Shown: in pieces, positions 15,147-23,402 of the stretch | How the letters are laid out: every line of letters starts with the position of its first letter | Numbering within the stretch: position 1 is the first letter of the stretch | Translations under genes and position numbers: made by a program | Notes under the pieces: model-generated | Databases searched by the model: none | What the model saw: the letters and a program-made list of their open reading frames with translations, nothing else | What the model was told of the DNA's origin: nothing | Origin: a virus | Length of the DNA: 35,912 bases | Reading direction: 5' to 3' (one strand) | Virus record (IMG/VR): IMGVR_UViG_3300049491_000143 | Location: 1 to 35,912 of that record

Positions 15147-16239
15147 TGGCCGAGCTACTGTTCCAGTACCCCCATAAGTGGGTGGATCTTCTGCCGTTGA
15201 TAAGGACAAACCCTGAGCTTGCAGAGCACCTCATTCAAGAGAATGATCGTGCACTGGAGGACTACCTCGGCGGGCTCGTGCTGGTTGGGTCAACTTCTAC
15301 CTTACTGTCCGAGTCTGTGTACAACCCGGCCAGCCAGGCGACAATCTTCTGTGCTAGCGAGGCAACGGGTAAACCTGTCGACGGAACCAACCTCAAAGTC
15401 ACATTCACCCCGCCTGCCTCGGGGACTGTGTACATTTCCCTCTCAGCGGGGGGTTTCGGTCTGACTGGGGACTCCCTCATTCAGTGGATGATCCTGGACT
15501 CCAATCAATCCGTGGGGGCTGGTGCGACGATTCTCGGATCGGCCATCTGGATTGCGGAGGCCACCGGCATTAATCGTTACACCTCAAGGCACAAGATCAC
15601 AGGCCTGACTCCTGGAACACCGATCACCGTGTACTGGGGCCACGCCATGAACTACAGCGATGCAACCCCGGCAGCCGGTACCGCATACGGAGGAACAGTT
15701 GGGCCTGCGGTGATGACGGTTAAGACAGAATAATGGCCGAGCTACTGTTCCAGTACCCCCATAAGTGGTCTACCATTGTTCCTCTTCTGCTGGAGGACAG
15801 GAGGAAAGCAGAGCACCTCATTCAAGAGAATGATCGTGCACTGGAGGACTACCTCGGCGGGCTGGGTGCGGGAGGAGTCTCGACTTCTGTCATTGCTGAG
15901 ACCATCTATCACCCCGTTAGTATCTCCGGTGGTGGCCCTGTCTCTGAGACAGCAGGAGTCCCTGTCGACGGAACCAACCTCAAAGTCACATTCACCCCGC
16001 CTGCCTCGGGGACTGTGTACATCACACTGGAGGGCTGTGCACGGGGGCTCACAGGATTCGAACAGATTTCCTGGATGATCCTGGACTCCAATCAATCCGT
16101 GGGGGCTGGTGCGACGATTCTCGGATCGGCCATCTGGATTGCGGAGGCGGATGGATATGACCGTTACACCTCAAGGCACAAGATCACAGGCCTGACTCCT
16201 GGAACACCGATCACCGTGTACTGGGGCCACGCCATGAAC
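14637..16239 (+). repeat. Triplicated perfect blocks of 56, 50 and 78 bp in three tandem genes
   Basis: Three blocks are identical at the DNA level in all three paralogs. The 56-bp block is at 14637-14692, 15221-15276 and 15808-15863. The 50-bp block is at 14799-14848, 15386-15435 and 15973-16022. The 78-bp block is at 14988-15065, 15575-15652 and 16162-16239. Identity includes silent third positions, while the segments between them are diverged, so recent recombination or gene conversion is more likely than protein-level selection alone. Confidence 0.92.
15146..15733 (+). CDS. Fibre/appendage-like protein, mosaic paralog 2
   Basis: This 195-residue protein is the second of the three paralogs, starting in TAATG with one base shared. 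It matches paralog 1 through the shared blocks including NRYTSRHKITGLTPGTP, and paralog 3 through its first ~13 codons (MAELLFQYPHKW) and a long segment WMILDSNQSVGAGATILGSA (about 112-131). So it is a hybrid of its two neighbours. The divergent parts (for example STLLSESVYNPASQATIFCA) are unique. The protein probably forms trimers or mixed oligomers with its paralogs, but this is not visible in the sequence. Confidence 0.65.
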   Translation: MAELLFQYPHKWVDLLPLIRTNPELAEHLIQENDRALEDYLGGLVLVGSTSTLLSESVYNPASQATIFCASEATGKPVDGTNLKVTFTPPASGTVYISLSAGGFGLTGDSLIQWMILDSNQSVGAGATILGSAIWIAEATGINRYTSRHKITGLTPGTPITVYWGHAMNYSDATPAAGTAYGGTVGPAVMTVKTE

Positions 16240-16320
16240 CTGAGTGACGCAACTCCCTACCCCGAGACCCTCTTCGGTGAGGAGTATGGCGCAGCTATTA
16301 TGGTTGTGCGGACCGAGTAA
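15733..16320 (+). CDS. Fibre/appendage-like protein, mosaic paralog 3
   Basis: This 195-residue protein is the third tandem paralog. It shares the N-terminal 38 bases with paralog 2 and the helix, central strand and C-terminal blocks with both others. It has unique segments around residues 45-78 (VIAETIYHPVSISGGGPVSE) and 175-195, and replaces the TGINRY of the others with DGYDRY. The previous stop TAA shares its last base with this ATG. Its own TAA forms the first triplet of the next -10 hexamer (TAACAT). Function is inferred as for the other two; three copies in a row suggest either a hetero-oligomeric appendage or receptor-range diversification. Confidence 0.65.
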   Translation: MAELLFQYPHKWSTIVPLLLEDRRKAEHLIQENDRALEDYLGGLGAGGVSTSVIAETIYHPVSISGGGPVSETAGVPVDGTNLKVTFTPPASGTVYITLEGCARGLTGFEQISWMILDSNQSVGAGATILGSAIWIAEADGYDRYTSRHKITGLTPGTPITVYWGHAMNLSDATPYPETLFGEEYGAAIMVVRTE

Positions 16321-16323
16321 CAT
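16318..16323 (+). promoter_or_regulatory. Leaderless -10 element
   Basis: TAACAT starts with the TAA stop of paralog 3 and is followed by 6 nt (GGCCGT) and ATG 16330. Confidence 0.6.
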
Positions 16324-16329
16324 GGCCGT

Positions 16330-16869
16330 ATGCCCATCACTGAGCCGTCCCCGCAGTCCAAGTCCCGGACAGCCCTAGCAGCGGCTCCCATTCATGACCC
16401 TTTCGCACAGATTCGGCCATCGGCCCCGGCCCCCGCACCTAATGCGGGCGGAGGGGCTGACGCTGCTTACCAAGACCCCGCCTATCTCCAGTTCCTCCGC
16501 ACCCTGGGTGTTGATGAGGCACAGGCCAAGGCCCAGGTCGCAAACAAGCTCGCCGGGCTGACCCAAGACCGCACGGACATGCAGCCTGTCTACGCCGACA
16601 AACTCCGTCTCGGTCTCCAAGACATCAGCAACAATGCCGAGAGTAGGGGCATGTTCCGTTCTGGCCAGAGGCTCTCGGATCAGGCTCAGTACCAGACAGA
16701 TGTTGCCCGCTCGCAGCTCGGCGCACAGAACGACACTGCACTCCAGGGGGATGCCCTCTCTCTGAGTCTCGCCAAGCAGATCGCCGAGGGTCGGCGGACC
16801 AATGCCGAGAACGCCATCGGCGCCCGCAACCGAGTGGGGCAAGATAACGCCCAGTACGGGATCGTCTGA
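16330..16869 (+). CDS. Internal virion/ejection protein 1 (putative)
   Basis: This 179-residue protein has a Pro/Ala-rich N-terminus (about 10-45: SRTALAAAPIHDPFAQIRPS, then PAPAPNAGGG). Helical repeats with Gln/Ala/Arg (YLQFLRTLGVDEAQAKAQVA; LRLGLQDISNNAESRGMFRS) follow. The latter motif, with NNAESRGMFRSGQRL, is common in small phage structural proteins placed before ejection-protein genes. As the first of three consecutive Ala/Gln-rich virion genes before the strand switch, it probably belongs to the internal core released into the cell with DNA (comparable in position to the P22 gp7/gp20/gp16 or T7 gp14-16 sets). Sequence homology to those cannot be judged by eye. Confidence 0.6.
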   Translation: MPITEPSPQSKSRTALAAAPIHDPFAQIRPSAPAPAPNAGGGADAAYQDPAYLQFLRTLGVDEAQAKAQVANKLAGLTQDRTDMQPVYADKLRLGLQDISNNAESRGMFRSGQRLSDQAQYQTDVARSQLGAQNDTALQGDALSLSLAKQIAEGRRTNAENAIGARNRVGQDNAQYGIV

Positions 16870-18125
16870 TGGCTGCCACCCCGCTGACCCCCGCTGGTCT
16901 CGACGTTGAGCCCGTCCCGAACGATCCTAACGGCCCCAATCGGCCCGTACAGGGGTTTGACCCAGGAGCACAGCTTCGGCCGTCCAACAACAATGCGTCC
17001 CAGGGCCAGGATGCTCAACGTGCACTACTCGCCGCCATGGCAACGCAGGGGGCTGGTGCCAAGGACCAGTTCTCCCAGGCTCAAAGCCTTGCTGCACAAC
17101 AGCAGCAGGCTGCTGTCCAGGCAGCTGCCGCACGGGCTGAGGCGATCGGTGCTCCGTCGGCATTCAATGACCAACTTCAGGGGCAGGTGACGGCCGCCTA
17201 CGGGGATGCGGGGCTGTCCCTAGCCGCCCGGCACCAGGCCAACCAGAAGGAGGGCGCTGCTGTCCAAGGGGCCACCGGTGATTATATGAGCCAACTTAGG
17301 GCCGCAATGCCTGTCATTCAATCGAAGCAGAACATTGCCGTGCAACAGATCCTGGCGGACGCTGCTGACAAGAAGGCGCAGCGGGACTATCAACAGAAGG
17401 ACCTGGCGTACAACAACAAACGGCTCGACGCAGAGATCGCTAAACTCAACGGCACGGCTGGCTCGGCAGGCCTGACTGATGCTGAAGTTTCTCGGTACAC
17501 GAGCCCACTCAAGTCAGATGCTGCTGCCTCGTTCCTTGGGGTCAGCCCGGCAATCGTCCGTGCTCGCCAAGAAAGCCCCGATTACTCCACCGGAAGGGCA
17601 GCCCTGGCGGAGGCGCAGAAGAGCGGTATGAGCCTGGACGAGGTGGCAGGGCTCCTGAAGTCCACAACCTCTGAGGCTGTCGGCGCCGACGGGGTCTTGA
17701 CGACCCAGCCCCTGGACCCGGAGGTCGTGAAGTTGTTGCTGGCGACTTATGCACCCACCTTCCGCACTGCACAGGACGTGACCGATTCCAAGAACCGGGA
17801 CCTGGCTCGGAAGAAGGCGGAGCACGAGGCCGTCTCTGGTACAGGGACCCCCACCCCTGCGCCAGCCCCCGAGGAGAACGCAGCAACTCGTCTTGTGGCG
17901 GAGGGCGTTGCAGCGGAGAAGGTCAAGAAGGAGGCTGCGGCTGCTGCGGCTGCGGCATTGACCAAGGCCGAGGGCCAGTCCCAGAGACAGGCGGAGATCA
18001 AACGCCTTATTCGGGCCGCAAAGCTGGAGAATGCTCGGAAGAAGGCGGAGGCCAAAGGCACTGCGTCGTCCGACATTTCAATAGCCCAGGAAGCGGGCCG
18101 AAAGCGGGCGGGAAAGTCCAAGTAG
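16869..18125 (+). CDS. Internal virion/ejection protein 2 (putative)
   Basis: This 418-residue protein is Ala/Gln/Lys-rich and almost entirely helical. A Gln/Ala tract lies near residues 73-90 (LAAQQQQAAVQAAAARAEAI). Long charged helices follow (QKDLAYNNKRLDAEIAKLNG), and the C-terminus (about 340-418) is a Lys/Ala/Glu coiled coil (AAEKVKKEAAAAAAAALTKA). Such composition is typical of ejection proteins that unfold to pass the portal. There are no Cys, no catalytic motif and no signal peptide. It shares one base with the previous stop (TGATG). Its own TAG stop is the first triplet of the next -10 hexamer. Confidence 0.62.
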   Translation: MAATPLTPAGLDVEPVPNDPNGPNRPVQGFDPGAQLRPSNNNASQGQDAQRALLAAMATQGAGAKDQFSQAQSLAAQQQQAAVQAAAARAEAIGAPSAFNDQLQGQVTAAYGDAGLSLAARHQANQKEGAAVQGATGDYMSQLRAAMPVIQSKQNIAVQQILADAADKKAQRDYQQKDLAYNNKRLDAEIAKLNGTAGSAGLTDAEVSRYTSPLKSDAAASFLGVSPAIVRARQESPDYSTGRAALAEAQKSGMSLDEVAGLLKSTTSEAVGADGVLTTQPLDPEVVKLLLATYAPTFRTAQDVTDSKNRDLARKKAEHEAVSGTGTPTPAPAPEENAATRLVAEGVAAEKVKKEAAAAAAAALTKAEGQSQRQAEIKRLIRAAKLENARKKAEAKGTASSDISIAQEAGRKRAGKSK

Positions 18126-18128
18126 ACT
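18123..18128 (+). promoter_or_regulatory. Leaderless -10 element for the largest gene
   Basis: TAGACT begins with the TAG stop of the preceding gene and is followed by 6 nt (GAGGGG) and ATG 18135. The spacer is purine-rich but too close to the ATG to act as a Shine-Dalgarno. Confidence 0.6.
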
Positions 18129-18134
18129 GAGGGG

Positions 18135-21100
18135 ATGACGGCATACGATGAAGCTCTGGCTGCTGAGCGGACTCGTCTAGCAGGATTCCGGTCGGCAGGA
18201 CCCACAGCAACGCCAGCGGCCGCTGCCCCAACGGACACCACGAAACAGTTTGCCGAAAGCCTTGCCCGGCTTCAATCAATCAACCCCGGAGCAGCCAAAG
18301 AACTTCTCCGCAAGTATGGGGCTGATTACGCTCCTGGGGAGCTTAGAGCTGCTGGGCTCGAAGCCCCCGAGGGGAAGGGGGGCTTCCTGGCAAAGTTTGG
18401 CCGTGTCGCTAAGGGCGGGCTGGCTGGGGGGTTGGAGATCCTCGGGCGTCCGGGGCAGGCCAGCCTTGAGGCAATCCAGGCGGTAGCCCACACGACCGGT
18501 TTCGATACGTTCAACAACGGCACCGCCGTCGACCAGGGTGAGCAAGGCTACGGGGACATCTTCAAGGCGCTGAAGGGTAGCAAAGAGAGCATCAACTTAC
18601 GAGAAGCCATCGGCGCACAGAAAGCCGAGGGCAAGCTCGCTGGATTCCTCGACACCGTTGGCTCAATCGCAGTTGACCCCACGACCTACGTGACGTTCGG
18701 GACCGGTGCGGCAGCGAAACAGGGATTGAAAGTCGCTGGGGAGGAGCTGGGGGCCAAGATTGCCACACAGGGGACGAAAGCTCTCACAACGGCTGAACGC
18801 TCTGCCCTCCGGGAAGCTCTCGTTCTGACTGGTGAGTCGGCCAAGAAGGGCGGGGAGCACTTCGCTGCCAAGACACTGGAAGCTCTCGACAAGGGAGGCC
18901 AAGGAGGCTTCAAGTTTCTCGGGCAGACCGTCGTCAAGGGTGGGACCGTAGGGAAGGGGCTCAGCAAGGTCCCCGGTCTCTCAGCGGCCACGGCTGAGGC
19001 TCTTGCTGCGTCCGAACACCCATTCGCAAAGGCTCTCGGAAAGGCCATCGCTCCGGTCACGAGCCCCCTCACGAGCCCCGTTCGGTCGTGGTTCAATGAT
19101 GCATTCAAGACTCGCATGGATATCGTCAAGAGTTCTTTCGGCAAGGAGGGAGCTGAGAAAGCTGCCGATGCCCTGTCGACTAGAAATGCCACCCGAGACC
19201 TGATTACCAAGGACTTTGATGTTCGAGTCCGGGCCGCTGCCGGGAAGGCAGGTGTCTCGGACGAGCACGCTAGACGTATCCTTGACGGGCTCGACATCGG
19301 GGGGTCTGTCGAGGATGTGGCCGCCTCATTCAAGAAGGAGGGCCTGGACATCCCCGAGAAGCTGATCCGGGAGCTGGACGCCCAACGCATTGAGTTCAAC
19401 AATATGATGACCGACGAGAAGATCCTCGGGATTCATTCTGCCGAGGACCTGAAGGCCTTTCGGGAGGCTGCCCACACCAAGGCAGCCGATGACCTAACCG
19501 CCAGTGCCCAGAAGGAGGTGTCCACGGCCCAGGGGGTAGCTAGTGCCGCCCGGAAGCGTGCGGATGAGGCTGCCTCCCACTTCAAGGCGTCCAAGGAAAC
19601 ACTCCAGGCAGAGGCGGAACGGTCGGGCCGAAGCGTCACCTTTGCTGAGGGACAGCGTCTTGGCCGAATGGAAGAGAGGGCGGCTCGTGCCGAGGCCCTC
19701 GCCGCCAAGTCCGAACGTCTGCTTCGTGAGGGTGAGAAGGCAGCTCCGGGGGTGCGTGAGGCTGCGTACACGAAAGCCGTGGACGACGCCATGAGGAACA
19801 TCCCCAAGGCGCATAGGACAGCGGAGGAGGCAGCACATCAAGCGGAGAAGGCCAACACCAAGCTGGCCAACTACCAGGATATGCTGTCCGATCGCCTGGC
19901 ATCTGGTCAAGCCATCACAGAGCACCAGATGCGGACCCTTGGGGCGCTTGAGGGACACCTGAAGGGCTTGGACAACTTTGCCCGAGCAGCCGCCAAGGGC
20001 AGTGATACCGTCATTGCTCGGGCGAACCGAGCACTCCGGGGTGCGGCAGGTGCGGCTGAGAAGGCTGCTGATACATCCCCACTGGTCAAGGCATCTGAGC
20101 GTGCCCGGCTCCTCGCTGGCAAGGCACACGCTGCCGCATACGAAGCACGGAGAGCCATTGAAGATGCTGCGGACCTCGGGGCCGGGGACATCTCACGGGG
20201 AGCGGGCAAGCACCTGGGCGTCCTGGAGGAGAGGGCTCGTGTCGCACTGCGGGAGGCCAAAGCCAAGGAGGCAGCGCTCACCCGTGTGAGTGCCCGCACA
20301 GAGAAGGCCATCGCCGAGACGATCCCGGGGAAGGCAGCTAAGCTTGCCGAGCGGGCCGTCAAGTCGGAGGTCAAGAAGAATAAGTACCTCATGGACGTGA
20401 ACAACTACGTGTGGGGGTCCCTCACTCCAGAAGGGAAGAAAGCGCTGGACTCTCTGGAGGGACGGACTAAGGTCTCGGGAGCCTTCAAGGTCAGCCCCTC
20501 GGAAGTCAGCTCTGCCTTTGGCCAAGGCGGAGCCCTGAAGTCCCGAAACCCGCTCTTGGCTGGTCTCTCACACTCCGCCTCCAACGAGAAAATGGCTGAG
20601 ATTCTCGGCGACTCACTTGCGAGGGGGGATAAGTTCTTCAAGGACAATCCGATCGAACTGACCCTCGGCCGAGGCGCAAACGCTGTACGTGCGGTCACGG
20701 AGGCCCGCTACATCAGTGCGCTGTCCGAGATTGTGGACGATGCGGGGCATGCAGCCGTCCTGGTTGGTAAGGATGCCGAGGCCCAGGCCAAGAAACTCGG
20801 CTACCAGAAGATAGGGGGGAAGGCAGTAGATAATGTCTACGCACACCCTGCCTTTGTCAGGGAAATCGAGAGGGCAAACGCCGTTCTCTATAGTGATAAA
20901 GCCCTCGGAGAGTGGAGGAAGTTTATTGATAAGTGGGGGTCACTCTGGGCGGGATATGCGACCACGCCCATTATCTTCGGCACGGGGTTCTTCGCACGCA
21001 ACGCTATGGGCAACGTGTTCAACAACTTCTTGGCTGGGGTAAATGACCCTCGGCTCTACCTCCGTGCTCAGAAGGCGCAACACGGGATCTCGAAGGCAAT

Positions 21101-22334
21101 CAATGAAACTGGGCGGGCGATAGGCCCTGACTTCGACGCCGCCCTGGTGCGCCATCTCGGCGAGAAGGAGGCCAAGATCGTCCAGGCTGCTCGGGACAAG
21201 GGCGTTCTGTCCGAAGGCTTCTTCTCACAGGACATGGCCCGCAACACGGCGGACGCTCTCGGCGGTGCGAAGCGCAAAGGGCGTCTCAACCCGCTGAACA
21301 AGGACAATATCCTCCTCAAGCCCGGCCAGCACCTGAACAATGCCATCGAGCAGAACGCACGAATGGCCCACTTCTTTGGAATAGTGGACAAGACCGGGGA
21401 CTTCACTACAGCGGCCCGCTCCGTGAAGAAATACTTGTTTGACTACTCGGACCTGACTGCGTTTGAGAAGAACCAGATGCGGAGTTACGTTCGCTTCTAC
21501 ACCTATGCACGGAAGAACACACCTCTTCAGTTCGCTGAGCTGGCACACAACCCTGGCAAGTACACCACGCTGGCCCACATCCACGAGGGGGCTGCTGGCC
21601 AGGCCGACGGGGAGGGGTTCCTTCCCCAGTACGCCATCAATGCGGGGGGCATCCCAATCGGGAAGAACCTCATCAGCGTTGATACGCCATTCAGTGCCGC
21701 ACTGAAGCAGGTGCAGCCGGTGCTTCAGACACTCGCAGCCGTTCCAGGCCTCAAGCAACTACTCCCGAAAGAGCTTCAGGCAGAGGGGGGGATCAAGGAG
21801 ATCTCCAGAGGATTCGTTGGTGTCCCGTCGGGTGGTCCGATTGAGTTACTCAAGGCGGCCGTTGAGGAGGCCACCGGAAAGAGCCTCCTGACTGGTGCAC
21901 CGGTCAAGGACACGACAGGAGGCCGTCAGGGACACGCAGCCCGCTTCGCCACCGCTGTGATGCCCCTGTTCAGTAAAGGAATGTCCCTGAAGAACATCAT
22001 TGAGAATGGGGACAACAAGGACAAGGCTCGTCTGCGGTTGCTCACTACGGTGGTCGGTGCACAAGTGGTCCCGCTGGATGAGAAGACTCAGAAGGGGGAG
22101 GCTCTCCGGCAACTGAGCCTGGTGAAAGACGCCCTGGCGAAGCTTGGTGCTGAAGGGGTAAAGGTCCCAACCGTCGAGGAGCTTCGCCTCGCTGGGATCA
22201 TGCCGAAAGAACGCAAGTACCGGAAGCCTAAGGCGAAGCAGAAGAGCGAGGCTCAGCGCCGCAGCGAAGCGATCCTTGCCGTCAAGAAAGCGGGGATCAG
22301 TCTCCCGACAAAGGCTCCTGCACCTCAACGTTAG
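18135..22334 (+). CDS. Very large internal virion/ejection (polyvalent-type) protein
   Basis: This is the largest protein of the window, 1399 residues. The N-terminal ~330 residues contain short Gly/Ala-rich amphipathic stretches (LGRPGQASLEAIQAVAHTTG; DPTTYVTFGTGAAAKQGLKV). Residues about 440-770 are an unbroken Ala/Glu/Lys/Arg coiled-coil region. Residues about 800-1200 form a more conserved-looking core with WRKFIDKWGSLWAGYATTPI, FFARNAMGNVFNNFLAG and KYLFDYSDLTAFEKNQMRSY, features shared with large phage internal or polyvalent proteins that enter the host with DNA. A lysozyme or protease motif is not evident. The C-terminus (about 1365-1399) is Lys-rich. Its 3' end overlaps the convergent holin gene by 38 nt. 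Ejection is inferred from size, position and composition. Confidence 0.68.
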   Translation: MTAYDEALAAERTRLAGFRSAGPTATPAAAAPTDTTKQFAESLARLQSINPGAAKELLRKYGADYAPGELRAAGLEAPEGKGGFLAKFGRVAKGGLAGGLEILGRPGQASLEAIQAVAHTTGFDTFNNGTAVDQGEQGYGDIFKALKGSKESINLREAIGAQKAEGKLAGFLDTVGSIAVDPTTYVTFGTGAAAKQGLKVAGEELGAKIATQGTKALTTAERSALREALVLTGESAKKGGEHFAAKTLEALDKGGQGGFKFLGQTVVKGGTVGKGLSKVPGLSAATAEALAASEHPFAKALGKAIAPVTSPLTSPVRSWFNDAFKTRMDIVKSSFGKEGAEKAADALSTRNATRDLITKDFDVRVRAAAGKAGVSDEHARRILDGLDIGGSVEDVAASFKKEGLDIPEKLIRELDAQRIEFNNMMTDEKILGIHSAEDLKAFREAAHTKAADDLTASAQKEVSTAQGVASAARKRADEAASHFKASKETLQAEAERSGRSVTFAEGQRLGRMEERAARAEALAAKSERLLREGEKAAPGVREAAYTKAVDDAMRNIPKAHRTAEEAAHQAEKANTKLANYQDMLSDRLASGQAITEHQMRTLGALEGHLKGLDNFARAAAKGSDTVIARANRALRGAAGAAEKAADTSPLVKASERARLLAGKAHAAAYEARRAIEDAADLGAGDISRGAGKHLGVLEERARVALREAKAKEAALTRVSARTEKAIAETIPGKAAKLAERAVKSEVKKNKYLMDVNNYVWGSLTPEGKKALDSLEGRTKVSGAFKVSPSEVSSAFGQGGALKSRNPLLAGLSHSASNEKMAEILGDSLARGDKFFKDNPIELTLGRGANAVRAVTEARYISALSEIVDDAGHAAVLVGKDAEAQAKKLGYQKIGGKAVDNVYAHPAFVREIERANAVLYSDKALGEWRKFIDKWGSLWAGYATTPIIFGTGFFARNAMGNVFNNFLAGVNDPRLYLRAQKAQHGISKAINETGRAIGPDFDAALVRHLGEKEAKIVQAARDKGVLSEGFFSQDMARNTADALGGAKRKGRLNPLNKDNILLKPGQHLNNAIEQNARMAHFFGIVDKTGDFTTAARSVKKYLFDYSDLTAFEKNQMRSYVRFYTYARKNTPLQFAELAHNPGKYTTLAHIHEGAAGQADGEGFLPQYAINAGGIPIGKNLISVDTPFSAALKQVQPVLQTLAAVPGLKQLLPKELQAEGGIKEISRGFVGVPSGGPIELLKAAVEEATGKSLLTGAPVKDTTGGRQGHAARFATAVMPLFSKGMSLKNIIENGDNKDKARLRLLTTVVGAQVVPLDEKTQKGEALRQLSLVKDALAKLGAEGVKVPTVEELRLAGIMPKERKYRKPKAKQKSEAQRRSEAILAVKKAGISLPTKAPAPQR

Positions 22335-22557
22335 GATTGTGCGTCAGCCCAGAAACGAAGGCCTGGTACTTGGCGTCGGTCACTGCGGCGTTAGGTGTCA
22401 CGAGTTGGCGGATGATGAGAGACACGATTAGGGGGAGCGCCGTCTTCCAGTCCGGGCTCGTCGCCACGGCATTCTGGACGGCCAAGAGGACCGAGATGGC
22501 CAGGCCGACAAGGGCGGCGGGCTCACGAGCAATCAGAGACTTGAGGTATGCCTTCAT
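22297..22557 (-). CDS. Holin-like membrane protein (putative)
   Basis: This 86-residue protein has two hydrophobic segments: about 14-32 (AALVGLAISVLLAVQNAVA) and about 40-53 (ALPLIVSLIIRQLV), joined by a short polar loop, with the second running into the RQLVTPNA-type motif common in small phage holins or holin-like proteins. It has a basic N-terminus and an acidic tail (EVQEPLSGD). It is the last leftward gene and starts in an ATGA overlap with the metallophosphoesterase gene. Its end overlaps the convergent giant virion gene by 38 nt. The endolysin is 20 kb away, so the assignment rests on topology rather than on a classical adjacent cassette. Confidence 0.6.
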   Translation of the reverse strand: MKAYLKSLIAREPAALVGLAISVLLAVQNAVATSPDWKTALPLIVSLIIRQLVTPNAAVTDAKYQAFVSGLTHNPNVEVQEPLSGD

Positions 22558-23402
22558 GCTTCCAGCCTACCACCCGTGAACTCACGGAGGCTGACCCCCT
22601 CGTACCTGCGGCAGAGGTAGTCAAGCGAAACAAACATTGGGCTGTAGCTGCCGTCAATGACTTCGTGGCAGACGATGACCCCCCTCCAGTGGGCGTTCCC
22701 CTGCGGTCCGAGGTAGTCCTCGCTGTGAAGGTACGCCGAGCCACAGATGAGGGCATGCTGGCTCCTTCCGGCCACGAACCTCACGGCGTAGTCAAGGGTT
22801 TGCTGGTGACCCATTGTGAACGAGTGTCCCAAGGTCTTCAGCCGGGTCAGCGCCTGCCCTGCGAACGGTCGGCCGGTCATTGGATTAGCCCAGTAGTGGC
22901 TGTAGGCAACCCCGTCAATGAAGACAGGCTCCAAGAACCCGTGCACCTTCCACCCGTGCTTGGCATAGTTCAGGTCATCCAGCGAGAGCAGACCGTCGAG
23001 CTGCGCATCATTCTCGGTCGCACGGGTGATCCGGGCCTCATGATTGCCCAGCAAGATGTGCCTCTCCGGCCACCAGTTCTTCTTCTGGTTGCGGGAGATG
23101 CGAGCATTCTCAGCAATCAGGGGGGCATTCAGCATGTCAAAGCCCTTGTTGGCAGCCGCAATATCCACGAGGTAGCGGCGACCCTCCATGGCCTTCTTCC
23201 CTTTGTCATACGAAGACAAGGAAGGCATATCCGCATGGTCCCCAAGGTGAATGATCTTCACATTCGGGCGACCCCGGAAGTGCTCAACGATGTACCGGCC
23301 AATCCAGTTGAGGTGGTCCGTTGGCACCCCCTCCTTGCATTGGGTGTCCGGGATCACAATGTGTGTGGCCAGCTCATCTGTCAACAGCGTGCACCCTCTC
23401 AT
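22554..23402 (-). CDS. Calcineurin-like metallophosphoesterase
   Basis: This 282-residue protein has the metal-binding motifs of the superfamily: IPDTQ (Asp19), IHLGDHAD (Asp55, Asp58) and LLGNHEAR (Asn120, His121). Downstream His residues are in SHYWANP and MGHQQTLD. The first motif has Gln where most members have His, and the last has GHQQ instead of GHxH, so the metal site may differ. Phage members of this family may act on nucleic acids or nucleotides; the substrate here is unknown. The ATG at 23402 overlaps the upstream small membrane gene by 29 nt, and the end is coupled to the holin gene by ATGA. A TTG six codons in is a possible alternative start. The place between two membrane-protein genes is odd for a replication enzyme. 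Confidence 0.78.
   Translation of the reverse strand: MRGCTLLTDELATHIVIPDTQCKEGVPTDHLNWIGRYIVEHFRGRPNVKIIHLGDHADMPSLSSYDKGKKAMEGRRYLVDIAAANKGFDMLNAPLIAENARISRNQKKNWWPERHILLGNHEARITRATENDAQLDGLLSLDDLNYAKHGWKVHGFLEPVFIDGVAYSHYWANPMTGRPFAGQALTRLKTLGHSFTMGHQQTLDYAVRFVAGRSQHALICGSAYLHSEDYLGPQGNAHWRGVIVCHEVIDGSYSPMFVSLDYLCRRYEGVSLREFTGGRLEA

Noticed and set aside
18686-20404. Several long minus-strand ORFs inside the giant virion gene
   Set aside because: Their Ala/Ser/Arg-rich content is a mirror of the Ala/Glu/Lys-rich coding strand, with no ribosome sites or motifs.
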